Below, piece after piece: positions 61,136 through 64,000 of a stretch of 64,000 nucleotides of DNA. The position numbers were made by a program, and so were the translations under genes. This DNA is from Gemmatimonas sp. (GTDB lineage: Bacteria > Gemmatimonadota > Gemmatimonadetes > Gemmatimonadales > Gemmatimonadaceae), in contig NZ_JANPLK010000037.1 of the NCBI RefSeq assembly GCF_031426495.1, positions 1 through 64,000 of the forward strand, in the 5' to 3' direction. Every line of letters begins with the position of its first letter. Positions within the stretch are counted from its first letter, which is position 1. The notes beneath the pieces were generated by a model, which saw only the letters and a list, made by a program, of their open reading frames with translations, ran no database searches and had not been told where the DNA came from.

Positions 61136-61885
61136 ATGCGCACTACGAATCCCGTTCTGTCCCGCCTGGCCGACGCGGCACGTGCCACCGCCGCCGGTTC
61201 GCGCTCGGGTTCCATGACCACCGCCGGCGTGGCGGGCAAGGCCGCGATCCTGCTCGCGGTCGTGCTCTTCTCGGCTGCTGTCACTTGGCAGCAGTTCGCC
61301 ACGGGAAACCTCGACCTGCTCATGCCGGCCATGCTGCTGGGTGGCATCGGCGGGTTCATCGTCGGCATGATTGCCAGCTTCAAGCCGCAGACCGCGCCGT
61401 GGAGCGCGCCGATCTATGCGTCGCTGCAGGGCATCTTCCTGGGCGCGGTGTCGGCGCTGTACAACCTGCGCTTTGCCGGCCTGCCGCAGCAGGCCGTACT
61501 GCTCACGTTTGGTGTGGCCGCATCGGTGTTCCTGCTGTACCGCTTCAACATCCTGCGCGCCACGGAAGGCTTCAAGCGGATGATGCTGGCTGCGATGATC
61601 GGCATCGGTCTCTTCTATCTTGGCTCGATGGTGCTGTCGCTGTTCGGCGTGTCCATTGGGTACTTCACATCGTCAGGCCCACTCGCGATCGGCATCAACC
61701 TCGCCATCGCTGGAATTGCGGCGCTGAATCTGGTGCTCGACTTCGACCGCATTGAGCAAGGTGTGCAGTCGGGTGCGCCAAAGCAGCTCGAGTGGTTCGC
61801 AGCGTTCGGACTCATGGTCACGCTGATCTGGTTGTATCTCGAACTCCTGCGCTTGCTGTCCCGCTTGCAGGGGCGTCGCAACTAG
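61136..61885 (+). CDS. Bax inhibitor-1/YccA-family membrane protein
   Basis: 249 residues with seven predicted membrane helices (about 35-235). It starts MRTTNPVLSRLADAAR; family blocks are ASLQGIFLGAVSALYN and VLDFDRIEQGVQSGAP (the acidic residue pair used for proton or calcium sensing in the family) and EWFAAFGLMVTLIWLYLELLRLL. It is probably an inner-membrane channel-like protein; the role in bacteria is poorly known. A strong terminator follows. Confidence 0.9.
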   Translation: MRTTNPVLSRLADAARATAAGSRSGSMTTAGVAGKAAILLAVVLFSAAVTWQQFATGNLDLLMPAMLLGGIGGFIVGMIASFKPQTAPWSAPIYASLQGIFLGAVSALYNLRFAGLPQQAVLLTFGVAASVFLLYRFNILRATEGFKRMMLAAMIGIGLFYLGSMVLSLFGVSIGYFTSSGPLAIGINLAIAGIAALNLVLDFDRIEQGVQSGAPKQLEWFAAFGLMVTLIWLYLELLRLLSRLQGRRN

Positions 61886-61905
61886 TCCGTTTCCCCTCAA
61901 CGGAC

Positions 61906-61942
61906 AAAGCCCCGGTCGAGTCGATCTCGACCGGGGCTTTTT
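61906..61942 (+). terminator. Rho-independent terminator of the Bax-inhibitor-1 gene
   Basis: A 15-bp stem (61906-61920 with 61926-61940), 5-nt loop and T run at 61938-61942. The reverse strand also carries A-rich flanks, so it can serve the convergent partial gene as well. Confidence 0.92.
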
Positions 61943-61961
61943 CGTGGGGCCACGCCATGCG

Positions 61962-64000
61962 TCATTGCAAGCGGAACAGATAGCTCAGCTTCATGAAGTA
62001 CTGATCGCGCGTGCGCTGCAGCCGCTCCGGCACGCCGGGGCGATTCGCTGAGAGTGCGTCGCCGTAGCCGACATACACCACGGTGCCCGGTGACGGTAGA
62101 TACGACAAGAGTACGTCGATGCGTGCGCGCGTCCGTTCGAAGGCGGCGGCCCGTCTGAGGGATCCATCGACGCCGCGCAGATAGATCGGCGCCTCGGTCC
62201 GCGTATCGTCGCGCAGCGAATCTTGTGTGACCACCGAGCGCTCACCGATTACGCGCACGAAGAACTGTCGCGTGACCTGATACTCGGTGCGGATGCGAGG
62301 CGTGTTGCGCGTGAGGACGCGCGTTCCGTCGCTGCGTCGGTCGAAGGTGTCATAGTTCCAGGTGGCAGCAACCCGCAACTGCTCGGTGGGGCGCAGGTTC
62401 AACGTGTTTTGCGTGCTGAAGATCCGTGATGAGCTCCACTCCTGAAAGTTCTCATCGTAGCCGACGACGGCGAAGCCGTTGTAGCTGAAGCGTCGGAACT
62501 CGGGGGTGCCGAGCGAGAAGACCCAGTCGCGATTGCCGATTTTCGGAGCACCGGTGTAGGCCACCGTGTCTGTCCGCCCCGCGGCGCCCGGCCGCAACAT
62601 GACATAATTGCTGTAGAGCGAAGGGTCGTAGCCGAACACCTCGAGCAAAAGTTGCGCGCCCAGCTGCCAGCCACCGCGTAAGCGTGCGTTGCTGCGCAGG
62701 TGCAGTTGTCGGTCCTGCGAGCCATCGCCGTTCACGAAGCGGTCGTACTGATACCGGCCCAGCATGAAAAGCTCGGGACTGAACAACTCGACCAGCGCCT
62801 TCGGTTTGCCGTAAAAATTCCACCGATGGGTGGCCGAAAGGTTGGCAATGCCGGGGCGGGCGATGAAGCCCGACTGCGCGTCGAAGTCGGGGCTGATCCC
62901 GTTCATGGCGTATCGGGCCACGAACCGGCGCCCATTGCGTGAGGCACTCGCATCGAACAACGGGGCGCGCAAGGTGCCGCTGTCACTACCCGTGAAACTG
63001 CTCGCGATCTGACCCTGCAAGTTGTAGATGCCCCGCACGAGTCGGCCGTCCACGCCGACCACACGATTCCAACGCTGACCGTCGATCTTGTCGGTATAAG
63101 CGACGCCGACGCGACTCTGCGAACCGAGATCGCGCTGCAGGCGGAGAATGTTGTATAGCGGAGAATGCTTCTGGTCGAACGACGCGTCCTGGTTATCCAA
63201 GGCCGAGAGCACACCGATATCGAATCCGCCGTACTTGCCCGTGAGTTTGCCCGAGGCAACGGGCTGCGCGATTCGCCTCGTATAGATCAGGCGGTTCGGC
63301 GTCGTGAACTGTTCCTGACTCTCCAGGAAGAATGGGCGGCGCTCCGGAAAGAAGACGGCCTGACGCGGATCATACGAGAACTGCGTGGCATCGGCCTCGA
63401 CCTGCGAGAAGTCCGGGTTTGCCGTGCCCGCTACCGTAAGATTGCTCGTGACGCCCCAGCGCACGCTGCCGCCCAGCTCTGGTCGCGCCCCGTCGTAGTT
63501 CCACGCGGACGTGCTGGTGTTGCGCGTGCCCACAGCGCTCGAGGTGATCGTCGGAATCAGGTCCACCGTGAGCCCGCGCCGAAGATCACGTAGCCCCGCC
63601 AACACGCCCGACTGCGCGAGGAAGCTGGCGGCGCCGCGCAGTGCTGGCGTCCACGTCTCCTCGTGACCGGACGCCTGAACGGTGCGCGCCACGTTCAACT
63701 GCCAACGCTGCTCGTCGCCCGCGCGATAACGTAAACTCTTGAACGGAATCGACAGCTCCACCTGATAGCCGAAGTCCGTGAGTTGTCCCTTCGACTTCCA
63801 CACGTAATCGGGCGCCAGGTCGGAGCTCTCACGGGCCTTGGCCGACGTGCTCGTGAAGCCGCCGCCCAGCACCGCTCCGGTTTCCGTAAGCACGCCGTCA
63901 CTTTGAATGCCGAACGGGTTCACGGCAAACACGAATGCCTGTCGGCTGTCGCCATACGTGCCAAGGAACAGCTGAACGTTGTCATCCTGCGTGATCTTGT
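61962..64000 (-). CDS. DUF5916 outer-membrane protein, 5' end outside the window
   Basis: 679 codons are visible and the gene continues past the right edge (KITQDDNVQLFLGTYGD is the first readable part). Like the gene at 26904-29561 it has the CBM9-like/DUF5916 architecture: YQVELSIPFKSLRYRAGDEQ ends the N-terminal domain, and VAGTANPDFSQVEADATQFS, FFPERRPFFLESQEQF and NARLRGGWQLGAQLLLEVFG belong to the barrel, ending QYFMKLSYLFRLQ. Two members in one window suggest a paralogue family. The missing N-terminus would hold a signal peptide. Confidence 0.88.
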   Translation of the reverse strand, partial: KITQDDNVQLFLGTYGDSRQAFVFAVNPFGIQSDGVLTETGAVLGGGFTSTSAKARESSDLAPDYVWKSKGQLTDFGYQVELSIPFKSLRYRAGDEQRWQLNVARTVQASGHEETWTPALRGAASFLAQSGVLAGLRDLRRGLTVDLIPTITSSAVGTRNTSTSAWNYDGARPELGGSVRWGVTSNLTVAGTANPDFSQVEADATQFSYDPRQAVFFPERRPFFLESQEQFTTPNRLIYTRRIAQPVASGKLTGKYGGFDIGVLSALDNQDASFDQKHSPLYNILRLQRDLGSQSRVGVAYTDKIDGQRWNRVVGVDGRLVRGIYNLQGQIASSFTGSDSGTLRAPLFDASASRNGRRFVARYAMNGISPDFDAQSGFIARPGIANLSATHRWNFYGKPKALVELFSPELFMLGRYQYDRFVNGDGSQDRQLHLRSNARLRGGWQLGAQLLLEVFGYDPSLYSNYVMLRPGAAGRTDTVAYTGAPKIGNRDWVFSLGTPEFRRFSYNGFAVVGYDENFQEWSSSRIFSTQNTLNLRPTEQLRVAATWNYDTFDRRSDGTRVLTRNTPRIRTEYQVTRQFFVRVIGERSVVTQDSLRDDTRTEAPIYLRGVDGSLRRAAAFERTRARIDVLLSYLPSPGTVVYVGYGDALSANRPGVPERLQRTRDQYFMKLSYLFRLQ

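Noticed and set aside
61906..61942. The strong hairpin after the Bax-inhibitor-1 gene as a riboswitch or regulatory RNA.
   Set aside because: It is a plain GC-rich stem with a T run directly after a stop codon, a standard terminator.

Overview
The window reads as a chromosomal segment of a GC-rich (mid-60s % by eye) Gram-negative bacterium, most like Gemmatimonadota (Gemmatimonas or a relative). The reasons are the gene families, not a database search: a TonB receptor with an N-terminal carboxypeptidase-like domain, two large DUF5916/CBM9-like outer-membrane proteins, a BlaI/M56 pair, a Reg_prop hybrid histidine kinase, OmpA, CsgG-like and DUF4403 proteins, and many Tat or Sec signals. I support 46 protein genes (one running off the right edge, one small and tentative), two decayed genes and one tRNA-Pro(GGG). 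There is no insertion sequence, prophage or CRISPR array.

Layout. 1-6.6 kb: VTT-DUF547 fusion and Na+/solute symporter (minus), then a TonB receptor and a CDP-alcohol phosphatidyltransferase (plus). 6.6-9.0 kb: a tentative small gene and the blaI/M56 operon with a readable autoregulatory promoter. 9.06-9.74 kb: the oddest piece, a four-helix-bundle S23/IVP gene enclosed by two inverted arrays of a degenerate G-rich heptamer, GGGCTNT. 9.7-12.9 kb: a three-gene Tat-targeted FAD sugar-dehydrogenase operon. 13-19.4 kb: envelope genes (secreted protein, DUF4403 lipoprotein, SDR, MtgA, lipid A-type acyltransferase, OmpA). 19.6-26 kb: a translationally coupled run, CDF metal transporter, flavin split-barrel protein, PPK2, large hybrid sensor kinase. 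26-29.6 kb: CsgG-like protein and DUF5916 protein. 29.7-31.7 kb: tRNA-Pro with terminator, followed by small secreted proteins and lipoproteins and one broken gene. 32-38.3 kb: a GAF/7xPAS/GGDEF cyclase, two small genes, an FMN glutamate-synthase-like enzyme. 38.4-49.4 kb: a 2,799-residue cyclic beta-1,2-glucan synthase and an M14 peptidase. 49.5-56 kb: an internally deleted hydroxy-acid oxidase, then a probable operon of propeller-like protein, polysaccharide deacetylase, PQQ dehydrogenase, M20 hydrolase and a small protein. 56-64 kb: porin-like protein with YceI, DUF3108, two small membrane proteins, an ArsR repressor with its operator, a Bax-inhibitor-1 homologue and the partial DUF5916 protein.

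Themes. Much of the content concerns the envelope and periplasmic sugar oxidation (FAD-dependent and PQQ-dependent dehydrogenases, glucan synthesis, peptidoglycan and lipid modification). Gene coupling by ATGA, GTGA or TGATG overlaps is common. At least six genes have a -10-like TANNNT hexamer ending 6-7 nt before the start codon, which suggests frequent leaderless transcription. Several gene ends carry perfect or near-perfect tandem duplications of 12-15 bp. The S23 cassette with heptamer arrays is the best candidate for an undescribed element.
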